Positions 11,311 to 21,871 of a stretch of 64,000 nucleotides of DNA are shown piece after piece (the first letter of the stretch is position 1; every line of letters starts with the position of its first letter). Both the position numbers and the translations under genes were made by a program. Location: assembly GCA_951640165.1 (NCBI GenBank), contig OX621244.1:16572001-16636000 (forward strand), in the 5' to 3' direction. The stretch is from Pseudoips prasinana (Eukaryota > Arthropoda > Insecta > Lepidoptera > Nolidae). The notes under the pieces are model-generated. The model was not told the DNA's origin. It searched no databases and was given only the letters and a program-made list of their open reading frames with translations.

Positions 11311-12794
11311 TTTGTTTTAAGAAAATATTATGAGTACAGTACAGTTGTCTTAAAAGGTTTCTGTTATTTTCCTTCAAGTTAGAAAACCTAAAAACTACTG
11401 AAGTAATTATTTGATTACATTATTTTAGTTTGCTATTGCATGATTCCACATGCCACATTGGCAAAAGAATTACCTGTATAAAACCTCCCTAATATGTCAC
11501 AGAAGTATTTTAAGTATGTACCGTAATAATTTCGTGGTTGAAACTTAGAAACAATAAATAAAACATTTTAGGCAGAAATTGGGGATATTGATAGTAAGGG
11601 ACAGTTTGCTCCCAAGATAACGAAAGTTCAAATTGATAAATCGAGTTGGGGTGCATTAAAAGTTCGAATAGTTTTTAAGGATTTTAGACCCCGGACTGGA
11701 TCTTTGTTCCGTTTCTATTTGACTAATAACTATTACATGTAAAAATACTTAAATAATTAAATTTCATGAAATTATTTCTTTCTTCATCGAAAGTTATGAT
11801 CAATTTATGATCAGCAAGATAAAAAAGCAGTTTCAGAATTATTATTTTAAGAATTTCAATTGAAAAGCAAACGATTTTAATGTATAAAATGTGCGTACTT
11901 AATAAGCATTTATTATTATGTAGGGCTCAAGCACAATATGGATCCCGACTATTGTTAATCACCCAAAGTGGGGAGCAGCGATAGGGCCAATGAATAACAT
12001 AGCGTTTAAATAGAATAACACGATCCATTGCGGCAAAAGTAAGCCATGATTGACACGTGATCCGAGTACCGCGGTATGAATAGCTCATTCAATTTGGTGA
12101 TTTATTAGGGTTCAGTAGAAAAGTATAAGCGAACCCTTGAAGCTTACGGTTTTTAACAAAACCAAAATTACTTACATAAATCATGATGATGCTTAAATGT
12201 TTAGAATATTTAATCGTCTTGACATAGAATATCTGGTATCTGCAATATTAAAATGTTGTTATACCTTATGGCCGCACCCCTTCTAGATTAAAAAGTACCT
12301 ATGTACTTACTTATTTAAAAGAAAAACTTTACGCAGCACTGATATCGCCGATAAACAACGTTCGATTCCTACATCTTCACTCAACTTACATTAATGCTCT
12401 CTTCTGGTCACGACTAACCTTAACCAGTTAAGGATATTGAACAGGCTAAATTTGTGCAAATCTAATTTTATTTTTGTTCCAAAATCGGCAACATTAAATC
12501 GAAATGTAAACAATAGAAAAGTTATGTAACAGATTTGCACGACTAGTTGCAGGCTCAATCTGCGTGAATAGATTATTTTTATCTCGATTTTTATAGTAAA
12601 CCTTACAGCCAGCTATAGACTATGTCACAAATCCTACATGACCTCCACAGTAAAGATGGAGTGGTTTCTAAAAGGTGCATATGGCTTGCGTGATATGTCC
12701 ATAAGTTGGAACAACAACCAGAAACAAGTTTTTAATGCTGCATATAATATTAGGAATCTTCCAAATCTAGAGATTAAAACAATCTACTTCAAGA

Positions 12795-12833
12795 TTTTAT
12801 CATAAAGTCTCTTACAGAGACTTTATGATAAAA
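12795..12833. repeat. Perfect 18-bp hairpin, 3-nt loop
   Basis: TTTTATCATAAAGTCTCT (12795-12812), loop TAC, then the exact reverse complement (12816-12833). No flanking element is recognised. The tiny loop fits a snap-back inverted duplication better than a microRNA precursor. Confidence 0.85.
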
Positions 12834-13306
12834 ATTTGCATTCTCATAAAGGAACCGGTTTATTGAATTATTAGTTTCACATTGTTTTATAAGAGTATCG
12901 TTTCTATATTGAGCTACTTATAATATAAACTATTGTTTTATACGTATTGTATTAGAGAAAATTTGTGTTGTCTTACATTTGTTATACCGTTTATATTTTG
13001 CAAGCAATAAAAATATTTCACCTTGTTTTTTAACCCTATTTAAATTTAGTGTTTGCGTTATTTTGACCCCTATTTGTTATATAATACGGGCGAGATCGGC
13101 GTGAATCTGTAACTTGCTCCTTTTCAGCCTTCGTTCTGTTTGCCGTCCCGTACATGTAATGAGAAGCCTTATATAATCTGACACTTAGTCTATCAAAATA
13201 AGTTACTAGTTCCTACAAGTTTTCAAGTCAGACAATATTCACTCGTTTTAGTTCTGGTAGCTGGTATCCAAATACGATTTCAGGAACGAGTTACCATGAA
13301 CATATA

Positions 13307-13340
13307 TTATAATTTAACAATTGATACTGTTAAATTATAA
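13307..13340. repeat. Perfect 13-bp AT-rich hairpin
   Basis: TTATAATTTAACA (13307-13319) and TGTTAAATTATAA (13328-13340) pair exactly around an 8-nt loop. In sequence this AT-rich, such a pair may be chance. Confidence 0.55.
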
Positions 13341-13781
13341 TAAAATATTCAGTCTATAATGTACTCGCGCCAAATGGAACCCTGGTGTCGCCGCAATATT
13401 ACGCTTGGCCGACTTTTTTATTCAGGTATTTTTATTACCCTATTATGGATAAGGATTAGTCCGCAGCAACGCGGAAAAAATTAATAGAGAGTTAATATCA
13501 CAATGCTTTTTGGTTTAACGTGCACATTGTATGAACAGTGAGTTAATAAAAACTGATTACGTTATTGTTAGTTTTTTAATAATATTCTGTAAGTTTTTTA
13601 TGTCTGTAGTGTGCCTAAGTTCTTATTATTTTACTGCCTCGTTGATGTCTGGCTGATAGTAACGCGTAAAAGCTCAGATAAATCAATGCAGCACTAATTA
13701 GCCGGATTGATTCTTAAAGCAGTTTGGAATAAGGAAGTGCCTTAAAAGCATGTAAAGGCGTCCTGGTGCTACTAGTCGGCT

Positions 13782-13924
13782 TGTACAGACGCCAGCACAT
13801 CAAGCTACTTCAATCTGTCAAATTTTCCCAATTGAATGTGAACCTTATGCTTATGTGATAAAGTTGAAAATCTATAAAGGAAATTTGACATTTCGGGGTA
13901 GCTGGATGTGTTGGCGTCTGTACA
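13782..13924. mobile_element. 143-bp foldback MITE
   Basis: The ends are inverted repeats. TGTACAGACGCCAGCACAT at 13782 matches the reverse complement of the right end (finishing in GTTGGCGTCTGTACA at 13924), and similarity continues for about 43 bp with scattered differences. The centre is AT-rich and non-coding. No clear target-site duplication is seen, so the superfamily is undetermined. Confidence 0.7.
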
Positions 13925-15787
13925 TCTCATCATTCTAATAAAATGTACATCTGGGTAAGGCGTAAGGTACCTACCTATACCCCCTTCAAGTTATATCGTC
14001 TTTTAAAGAAATAAAATCATATTTTTATTACAAAGAGTAGTACATTATTGTATTTATTTTCATTAAAGCACTTATTTAGAACGATAAGGATACGTTAAAC
14101 AGCCGACAACGACTATACATTTTACAGGCGAATGGTTAAAATACGGTAGTCGAGCCAAAAAAATGTAAAGGGACCACCAAGTAAATTATTTCACTGCCTG
14201 GCCAACTTGAATTATCGTACTCGAGTCGCAATAAAACTCCGACACCAAGGTATTATCAGGAATGAAGGAACATGTTGCCATATTTCATTAGGGCACGGCA
14301 ATGGGCCGCTTGTACGGGCGCAAAAATATTATATTAATCTCCCAAGTTACGGCGTTTGCATCATTGTGTCCCTTGTACAGCAGATATTTATTGTGTTTGT
14401 GAAAGGAGTAGGCGCGACAGTTCCACCCTGCCGTAGCATTACGAAATTTGTCACCGTTTCTCTTTATATGCCATAAATATCAATATCAAACACCATTCCA
14501 TCGTTTGCATTAATTTAAATAATAATAACATTTGCGCATTTTTAGAATAAATCGCACATAAAACTGATAAAGAAATGAGTCTTTCACAATGAAATTGTGT
14601 TCACTGCTTCTATTTTAATGAATATCGTATAATTTTCTCCTAAATTCTGCTATAAGCATCTAGTTCTTGAAATATTGTTATTTTAATAAGATATTTAAAT
14701 TCACAGTCGAGATAAAAATAACATTATATATTGTGATAAAAGTAGGCATATCATTTGAGCCATCTGTTTGAGTCCGACAAATAACTGAGGTGCAGAAAGT
14801 TGCCGTGTATCGGGCCGAAGAATTTAATCACAACAGTCAACATAGTGGCCGGTATTCCGATCATATCTAGATACGTTCATTGGCGGTATACGCACCAAAC
14901 AAATTGGAAAGCTCGAGTGCGAACTGAACAAATGTTACAATTGAAATTTCTAAGATGCCTACTAACATTCTTCTTTGTGAGAGCACGTATTGCTCCCCGG
15001 GGTTTTCTCACTTAGCTTTTAATACGAATGCGACACAAAAACGATTATCAAACCTTATGCCTAATTGTATCACAAATGGTACGTATAACGATGTACGTGA
15101 CTCACAATTTTAAATACTTGGGAGCATATTGAATTTGCAAAAGAATTTACCAAAAATGTATCAGAAAGCACAGTTATAGACTGTAAGCCGAAGATAAAAG
15201 ACTATCATACGTGGGCCAGGCTTTTGTCTAAGCTTTCTGTTAGACAATAGTACATAGAAATTCGTATCTCGTAGCGATAACTATTGAATGTCACTTTATC
15301 AATGAATCACTCAATCATTAGTCAGCGTCTACGGCGGCTAACAATGGGAGACAAGGGTAAGTATATTGAAAACTTGTTAGTTATAAATCAAAGGCGTACA
15401 TATTGCTACGTTGTTTCCGAATACAATGCTCACCATTTACAATACACATAACTAGATTATACATATTTAACGTCTCAGTGGACAAGTTTTTGAAATTCTA
15501 ATGCTACCGCGTCCGTAGCGTTAAGCACTAACATACTAGACTCCTCGGCAGCGATAAACGGTATCAACATTTTAGTGAGGTAGAACATAGCGTTCTTTCG
15601 CCAGGTCGCCTAAGGGATCCTGGGTGTAAGTAAAGCCACCAGAGCTCATCGGGGAGGGGGAAGGGTCGGCACCAGGCGAGTTATTTTATGTGATTTTTAA
15701 GCATCATAGGCTACGGTAACTTCCTTCCATCAGGTGGACCGTATGATTCTTATTAAGCAGTTTATTACTGCTAACAATCTAATTTTA
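13925..15787. other. Intergenic sequence, no gene recognised
   Basis: AT-rich with a more complex block at about 14100-14480. At 15623-15765 there is a repeat fragment (ACCAGAGCTCATCGG, GGCTACGGTAAC, ATCAGGTGGACCGTATG) related to the piece at 5684. Nothing else is supported. Confidence 0.45.
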
Positions 15788-15789
15788 TA

Positions 15790-17077
15790 TTAGGTCTTTA
15801 CCTATGAAATTGCCGTTCTGCAGTACTGGCCATTTCAAATCAAAATAATTTTTGTTTGGCTAAGAATTCTAATTTCAAATTAATTTTATTTTAAAAACAT
15901 GGATTCTTTTTTCCAAAAGTAGTCATTTCTTTATTGATTAGTGTTACATTTTCATCGCATTTCAATCTTTTTCGTCATCATGGATACGTTAAAAATTCGA
16001 GTAATTATGGAATATGAGTACCGTCGTGGCAGCAACGCGGCACAAGCGGCACGCAACATCAACGACGTTTACGGAGCTAACACTACAAACCAACGCACCA
16101 CCTGTTATTGGTTTGCTCGCTTCCGTTCTGGAAATTTCGACCTGAAAAATGAACCTCGCGGTCGTCCGAAGACTTTGGTCGACAATGACGAATTAAAGGC
16201 GGTTGTGGAAGCTGATGATACACAATCTACGGCTGAATTAGCAGCAGCTTTCGACGTTAGCGTCAAAACAATATTGGTCCATTTGCGTCAAATTGGCAAG
16301 GTAAAAAAGCTTGACAAATGGGTGCCCCACGAACTCAATGATCGCCAGCGCGAAGTACGCGTCGAGACGTGCCTTGCACTGCTCAACAGACACACAAATG
16401 AAGGAATTTTGAACCGCATTGTTACCTGCGATGAAAAATGGATTCTGTTTGATAACCGCAAGCGCTCAGCAAGTTGGTTGGATCCTGGTTCAGCACCTAA
16501 ACAATGCCCTAAACGAAAACTTACCCCTAGAAAAGTGATGGTCACTGTTTGGTGGTCTAGCGCCGGTGTGATTCATCACAGCTTCTTACCAAACGGGGTG
16601 AGCATTACTGCAGATGTGTACTGTGAAGAACTGAGCACAATGATGGAGAAGCTGGCGCATCTCCAACCAGCATTGGTCAATCGCTCGTCTCCGCTGCTCC
16701 TGCACGACAACGCGCGACCTCATACTGCACAGCAGACGGTCTCCAAGTTGCAAGAACTGGGGTTGGAAGCTCTCCGTCATCCGCCCTACTCACCAGACCT
16801 TGCGCCTACAGACTACTACTTTTTCCAGAATTTGGATAACTTCTTGGCGGGAAAAAAATTCAATACCCGAGAGGCAGTACAAAATGCCTTTGAAGAATTT
16901 GTTGCCTCCCGTCCAGCTGATTTCTTTAAGAAGGGCATCAATAAACTGCCACTGCGATGGCAAAGATGCATTGATTGCATGGGTGATTACTTCGATTAAT
17001 ACAAATAAAAAAATTCATGAAAAAAATTCGTTTAAATTTTTTCATACAAAACGGCAATTTCATAGGTAAAGACCTAT
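15790..17077 (+). mobile_element. Full-length mariner transposon, cecropia-type
   Basis: The element is about 1.29 kb. The left end (TAGGTCTTTACCTATGAAAT at 15791) and right end are inverted repeats that match over about 26 bp, with one mismatch at the outermost base. TA dinucleotides flank it at 15788-15789 and 17078-17079, as expected for Tc1/mariner insertion. It encloses one uninterrupted transposase ORF. Matching ends, the TA duplication and an intact ORF argue for a recent insertion. Its right end lies about 23 bp from the 3' tail of the LINE at 17101-20435. Confidence 0.93.
15980..16999 (+). CDS. Mariner transposase (D,D34D)
   Basis: DDE/D transposase that binds the element's inverted repeats, cuts it out and inserts it at TA sites. 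The open frame begins at 15941 (352 residues), but I prefer the ATG at 15980 (339 residues). The first 13 codons look unlike mariner, whereas MDTLKIRVIMEYEYRRG matches the usual start. Numbering from 15941, an N-terminal helix-turn-helix region covers about 20-120, with a KLDKWVPHEL linker signature at 123-132. The catalytic residues are D164 (VTCDEKW), D256 (HDNARPHTA) and D291 (APTDYYFF). Exactly 34 residues lie between the last two. The motif set, including KVMVTVWWS and INKLPLRWQRCIDC, is closest to the cecropia subfamily as I know it. No frameshift or stop is visible, so it may be functional. Confidence 0.93.
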   Translation: MDTLKIRVIMEYEYRRGSNAAQAARNINDVYGANTTNQRTTCYWFARFRSGNFDLKNEPRGRPKTLVDNDELKAVVEADDTQSTAELAAAFDVSVKTILVHLRQIGKVKKLDKWVPHELNDRQREVRVETCLALLNRHTNEGILNRIVTCDEKWILFDNRKRSASWLDPGSAPKQCPKRKLTPRKVMVTVWWSSAGVIHHSFLPNGVSITADVYCEELSTMMEKLAHLQPALVNRSSPLLLHDNARPHTAQQTVSKLQELGLEALRHPPYSPDLAPTDYYFFQNLDNFLAGKKFNTREAVQNAFEEFVASRPADFFKKGINKLPLRWQRCIDCMGDYFD

Positions 17078-17100
17078 TATATTACGCTGATAAATGTAGA

Positions 17101-20100
17101 ATATAAGATAAGATAAGATAAGATAAGATAACTCTTTATTGTACACCAAAACATTACAGAATACAATAGCATACATTAAAAAAAATGGTACAATTGGCGG
17201 CCTTATCACTAAATGTGATCTCTTCCAGGCAACCTAGGCAGGGATTGGAGTATGGAGTAACCGAGATAGGGTAGTTGTCAGTGCACATGAGTATAGAAAT
17301 GATACGCACTGGTATCATTACAAAAAATGTCAAGAGTCATTTAAGATAAATTACATATATATTATATATTAACCTACATACTATATTATATATATACTTA
17401 TATTTCATAAATAAATAAATAAATACATTATCATAAACAAAACTAAAGTAGGAACCGTTGCTGAAGTTCATAAACTAGTTGAAAGTAAATTATTTCGTAC
17501 CTTTCTGCAGGGACAGGTAGTGATCTTTCACTAGACTCTGAAAGTTACGTAAAGATTGAGCTTGGCGTACTGACAATGGCAATTCATTCCACAAGCGAGC
17601 TCCTTGCACAGCAAACGATTTGTCTAGAAAGATTGTGGAATGTGCTGGCATTGTCAATTTTAAATTATTCGATGATCTCAGAAGCTTCGAATGTGATTCA
17701 TAAAGGAATGAAAAGCGTGCTTTGAGGTAAGAGGGCGTTGAAGGAGTAAACAAAACATTGTATAGAAGTGAGAGAATATGGGCATTCCGGCGAAAGCGAA
17801 TGGGTAGCCACTTGAGCTTGTTACGAAATTCAGTGATATGATCATATTTCCGAAGACCGAATATGAATCTTATGCAGACGTTTTGGAGACGCTCAAGTTT
17901 ATCAAGTTGGGCTTCTGTAAGATCAAGATAGCTGACATCTGCGTAATCTAGTATTGGGAGAAGAAGGGATTGAGCAAGCGCGATTTTGGTGGTAGTTGGG
18001 AGGAAGTTACGAAGTCTTCTCAAGGATCCAATTGATGCAAAAATTTTCCGACTGACGTTTTGTAGTTGAGGGCCCCAGGAAAGGCAGCTGTCAAAGAATA
18101 TGCCTAGGTTTTTAACTTCACGACTTATTTGTAAAACATTGCCTCCAAAACGAAGTTGTGGTAGTTGTGACAAAGATGCCTTAGCCAACATCCTTGAGCT
18201 ACCAACAACAATCACTTGAGTCTTCTGTGGGTTAACGTGTAGTCCGTGAGCACGACTCCACTCACTGATGTTATCTAAATCGGTATTCAAATTATTCACA
18301 GCTTCAGCCAATTTATTTAACGGAGCCTGATTATAAATCTGAAGATCGTCTGCATAAAGGTGGTAGGAAGAATTAATACGTTTAGAAATAGAATTTATAA
18401 AAATTGTGAATAATAGTGGAGACAAAACGCCACCCTGAGGCACGCCTGCAATAGTATTACACCAAGAAGAAAAGGAATTATCAATACGAATACATTGCCT
18501 GCGGCCAGACAGGTAACTACGAAACCAGTCAATAACTGTTGGAGATACGTTAAGAGTGCGCAATATCCCCAGCAACACATCAAAATCCACGGAATTGAAC
18601 GCATTGCTGAAATCTAACAGGGCTAGCACTGTTAGATGTCCACGTTCCAATCCAGCTCTAATGTCATCTGTAATATGGACCAGGGCTGAGGTAGTACTAT
18701 GGCCAGGACGAAAACCAGACTGGAAGGGATTAAGGAGGTTATTTATTGTGAGAAAAGCACTTAATTGGTTGTGGACAAGGCGTTCAAGTACTTTGGACAG
18801 GAACGGAAGGATTGAAATAGGACGGTAGTCGGAAAAGGATGCTGGTTTGGCTTTTTTTGGAAGGGGAATTATTTGGGCATCTTTCCATATCACTGGGAAG
18901 ATACCCGAACTTATAGAGGAATTTAAGATGTGAGTTATGGCAGGAAGAATTTCGTTGAGGATAGGAAGGACCATATTACGGGTGACATTGTCATTGCCTA
19001 CTGCGTTAGAAGTGATGGATAAAACACTCTTCCTAACGTCACAATCAGAAACTTGACTAAAAGAAAAGGGAGAATAGCTGGGAGAGGGAACTAATGATAG
19101 ATCTCTTAAGGTGTTTAATTTTGTTGCCCTGTCAAAAATGAGCGAAGTTGAGAAGTGCAAATTGAGTGAATTAATGTCTAAATTGTTAGGAGTAGTTTCA
19201 TTTCGAGCTTTCCCAACTCCCAATGAACGCAGAAATTTCCATATTTTAGCTGGATCTCCACTCTCAACCGAGTTGTGGATGTGTTGGCGTTGTGAATACC
19301 TACACACCTTATTGCAGCGATTTCGAAGAGAAATATATTTATGACGGTTTACATCGTTAGGCCTACTCGCGAAACGCGACTTAGCTGCTGCTTTCTTAGC
19401 TACGAGACTTTTTATTTCAGGCGTTAACCACGGTGCGGGGAGGTGTTTTACCCTAATTTTTCGAAGTGGGGCATGCACATCGTATAAACTGAGAATATTT
19501 TTATTGAAAATGTTAATTTTCTCATCAACTGAATCAGCGGCTATAAGAGGAGACCAGTCAATTCTGCTAGCATCTGCTCGAAGAGAATCCAAATTAATAC
19601 CACCAAAATTACGTTGAACAATGATTTTTGATTTTGCCTTAGGTAGGCGAATTTTATAAGATAGGAAAAGGAGATCGTGATAAGAGAAAGCATCGGCTAC
19701 GCACTGTCCGTGCTTAGCGATGTGGTCTTTCGAAGAGACAAGAATAAGATCTAGAAGAGAAGGAGTAGAATGAGGAAAATGATGAGTGGCATTAAGAGGA
19801 AGTATAGATAGATTACTAGATTCCGCAACAGAAATAAGGGTTGAAGAACGAGAATCATTTTTCAACAAACAGGTGTTGAAGTCACCCATCACAATCGTGT
19901 GGCTGTAAGAAGGCAAGAAAGTTTCAAGTAATAGTTCAAAAGAGGAGAAAAAATTTATTCTAAGAGATGGACAGTAATACACACCAAGTAAAACTTTAGT
20001 GTGGTGAAGCTCAACTTCGATAAGGAGATGCTCACCAGCACTGGCAGGTGGCGGTTGCGAGGACATGCTGAGAATTGTAAATTTAAAATTATTTCGTAAG

Positions 20101-20435
20101 TATATAGCAACTCCACCACCTACCGAACTAGTTCGATCATTCCTAATCAGTTGGAATCCAGGAAGTGAGTAAGAGGCTGAAGGGAGACATGGTTTAAGCC
20201 ATGACTCAGAAATAAGGATAGCGTGGATATTTTTGCACTGAAAATTTGCCAGCATATCGGGGAAATGAGCCGGAATACTTTGGGCGTTTATATGAATCAC
20301 ATTGAAATTCCCGAGAACATCAGAAAAAATACATTCAAGGCTGTCAGCGAGCGATGGTATACTGACAAAACTGTCGTCATCACTACTAATCGAAAAAAAA
20401 TCAGCATCAGTATCTACATCTTCAGCATTAGACAT
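17101..20435 (-). mobile_element. LINE (CR1/Jockey group) with pentanucleotide tail
   Basis: Minus-strand non-LTR retrotransposon. The coding region (17490-20435) is followed by about 390 bp of 3' UTR ending in about five TTATC units (AAGAT on the plus strand, 17101-17131). Short tandem-repeat tails instead of poly(A) are typical of CR1-like clades. The 5' boundary is uncertain: sequence upstream of 20435 could be 5' UTR, and an ORF1-like gene lies 700 bp further upstream. No target-site duplication could be identified. Confidence 0.85.
17490..20435 (-). CDS. LINE ORF2: AP endonuclease and reverse transcriptase
   Basis: A 981-residue protein that nicks target DNA and copies the element RNA at the nick. 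Residues about 43-262 form an APE-type endonuclease: VIHINAQS with N50, ISESW with E77, GDFN at 184-187, and a terminal SYHDLLFLSY with H253. Residues about 520-780 form the reverse transcriptase: PLPKKAKPASFSDYRPISIL, FQSGFRPGHST, LLDFSNAFNSVD, GVPQGGVLSPLLF, and the catalytic YADD at 694-697. A C-terminal region follows, without RNase H. The motifs place it in the CR1/Jockey group; the exact clade (Daphne-, Kiri- or Rex1-like) needs a tree. No stop or frameshift interrupts it. The first 42 residues are short and acidic, so a longer original 5' region cannot be excluded. Confidence 0.93.
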   Translation of the reverse strand: MSNAEDVDTDADFFSISSDDDSFVSIPSLADSLECIFSDVLGNFNVIHINAQSIPAHFPDMLANFQCKNIHAILISESWLKPCLPSASYSLPGFQLIRNDRTSSVGGGVAIYLRNNFKFTILSMSSQPPPASAGEHLLIEVELHHTKVLLGVYYCPSLRINFFSSFELLLETFLPSYSHTIVMGDFNTCLLKNDSRSSTLISVAESSNLSILPLNATHHFPHSTPSLLDLILVSSKDHIAKHGQCVADAFSYHDLLFLSYKIRLPKAKSKIIVQRNFGGINLDSLRADASRIDWSPLIAADSVDEKINIFNKNILSLYDVHAPLRKIRVKHLPAPWLTPEIKSLVAKKAAAKSRFASRPNDVNRHKYISLRNRCNKVCRYSQRQHIHNSVESGDPAKIWKFLRSLGVGKARNETTPNNLDINSLNLHFSTSLIFDRATKLNTLRDLSLVPSPSYSPFSFSQVSDCDVRKSVLSITSNAVGNDNVTRNMVLPILNEILPAITHILNSSISSGIFPVIWKDAQIIPLPKKAKPASFSDYRPISILPFLSKVLERLVHNQLSAFLTINNLLNPFQSGFRPGHSTTSALVHITDDIRAGLERGHLTVLALLDFSNAFNSVDFDVLLGILRTLNVSPTVIDWFRSYLSGRRQCIRIDNSFSSWCNTIAGVPQGGVLSPLLFTIFINSISKRINSSYHLYADDLQIYNQAPLNKLAEAVNNLNTDLDNISEWSRAHGLHVNPQKTQVIVVGSSRMLAKASLSQLPQLRFGGNVLQISREVKNLGIFFDSCLSWGPQLQNVSRKIFASIGSLRRLRNFLPTTTKIALAQSLLLPILDYADVSYLDLTEAQLDKLERLQNVCIRFIFGLRKYDHITEFRNKLKWLPIRFRRNAHILSLLYNVLFTPSTPSYLKARFSFLYESHSKLLRSSNNLKLTMPAHSTIFLDKSFAVQGARLWNELPLSVRQAQSLRNFQSLVKDHYLSLQKGTK

Positions 20436-21133
20436 ATAACATATACTTACTTACTATTAAAATAAATATAATAATTCTACTTACAAATAATTCTATTGAC
20501 TAACTTTTCTAATATTACAGTAATCTACACTCAATACCTGCCAGTGAAGTGCCACATAGGTAACATCGTTTCTAGTAACAATAAACATTTACAGATTCCA
20601 TTTGAAAAGAATGTGTCTAAAAATGTAAAATGTAACGCTTTTATTTATATATGACACGTACAGAAAAAGAGAAAAATCTTTAATTTAAAGCAATTTATCA
20701 TCTTACAGCTAGAAAAACATCAAAACATTTAAGCATGGTTTAAAGTAAAGAGATAAACTGAATATTTTAATTATGGACTATTTTAAAACGAGATATTGCT
20801 CCTTTTCTTAACAATCCATAGAATCAATATAACAGCTACAGATGTTGCTCCTTCTCTTTATAATTCATACAGTAGGTACAACAATTTGACAGTTGTTGTC
20901 AAAAAACAATACGGTAAAAAATCATGTGACAGATAACCTAAACTGACCTAAAGAATTAATTCTTAGTAACAAATAATAAGAAGGTAGCTCATATAATTAA
21001 TAAAATGTTTTGTCAAATAAAAACTAAAGGCAAGAAGTTATTAGAAAAGTGGGTACCAGACACAGTATCACAAGTGTTTGTGTTCAAAATGGCTTTCACT
21101 ACAGGCCGGATGATATCTGATGAATGATGGAAT
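20436..21133. other. Gap between LINE ORF2 and ORF1-like gene
   Basis: About 700 bp of AT-rich sequence with no coding potential. It is longer than the usual short gap between the two ORFs of a LINE, so it does not settle whether the ORFs belong to one element. Confidence 0.5.
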
Positions 21134-21871
21134 TTATTTCTTGGAGACAGCACCTCGTTTAGGCCTGCCTGCTGCTGTAACAGGCTTGCTGGTTGACGTG
21201 CTTTCCTGCGTATTGCCCTCCTGCACCGTTACAAACACAATTTTGTTGAGATCGATCATCGTGACCACCTTATGTATTTGGCCCCCTGAGGCTTGAATAT
21301 ATATCACGCCGTGTCGACTCCAGCAACTAGATATTCCCCACCGCTGGCGTGCAGTCATAAAGACTTCATGTCTAGGCTTGGTCAAAAACTCCGAGATTGT
21401 GATTGTAGTGCCTTTAAATTTGGTTTTAGCAAACCACACGCTATCATGGGCTTGATAATTAGTGAATTCCACCAGCATGGGCCTGGGTCTATCAGAGGTC
21501 GGAGCGCGGCCTAAGCGATGTGAACGCAGTACATCAGATTTGGAAAAATCTGATAGTTTCAAATGCTCTGTGATGGTGTTAACAACAACCTGAGTGGACA
21601 TTTCTTTCTTCTCTTCTGGTATGCCATGAAACAAGAGCATTCTACGCCTACCTCGCATCTCCATTTGGTCACAACAGAGAACAAGAGCATCTAGTTGCTG
21701 TTGGAAGCAGCTGAAGGATTCGTACACAAACTTCTTGAATGCAGCAAATTCCAGTGCTAGTGTGTCTGCAGTGGCAGGTGTTCTGGGTGTCTTCTGGAGC
21801 TCTTCAAACTCAGTCATGCGCTTCATAAGGTTCTCCTTCATACTTGTGAAAGCATGCTGCATGGACTCCAT
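21134..21871 (-). CDS. ORF1p-like (L1-type gag-like) protein
   Basis: A 245-residue protein. An N-terminal region of about 75 residues has coiled-coil-like spacing. A central segment, RRRMLLFHGIPEE (75-87) through VLRSHRLGR (114-122), looks like the RNA-binding region of LINE ORF1 proteins. It is followed by ITISEFLTKPRHEVF (157-171) and ARQRWGISSCWSRHGVIYI (174-192), motifs I associate with a widespread insect ORF1p-like family. The C-terminus is basic (GRPKRGAVSKK). Such proteins coat retrotransposon RNA and act as nucleic-acid chaperones. It lies upstream of the LINE ORF2 in the same orientation but 698 bp away. It may be that element's ORF1, part of another element, or a lone captured copy. 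The frame is intact. Confidence 0.7.
   Translation of the reverse strand: MESMQHAFTSMKENLMKRMTEFEELQKTPRTPATADTLALEFAAFKKFVYESFSCFQQQLDALVLCCDQMEMRGRRRMLLFHGIPEEKKEMSTQVVVNTITEHLKLSDFSKSDVLRSHRLGRAPTSDRPRPMLVEFTNYQAHDSVWFAKTKFKGTTITISEFLTKPRHEVFMTARQRWGISSCWSRHGVIYIQASGGQIHKVVTMIDLNKIVFVTVQEGNTQESTSTSKPVTAAGRPKRGAVSKK

Larger units (their letters stand above)
8759..13781. other. Intergenic sequence with repeat fragments
   Basis: No host gene recognised. Apart from the items listed separately at 10598, 11100, 12795 and 13307, the sequence is AT-rich and shows no supported feature. Short open frames around 10210-10988 lack domains, and some overlap the repeat at 10598-10790. Confidence 0.45.
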
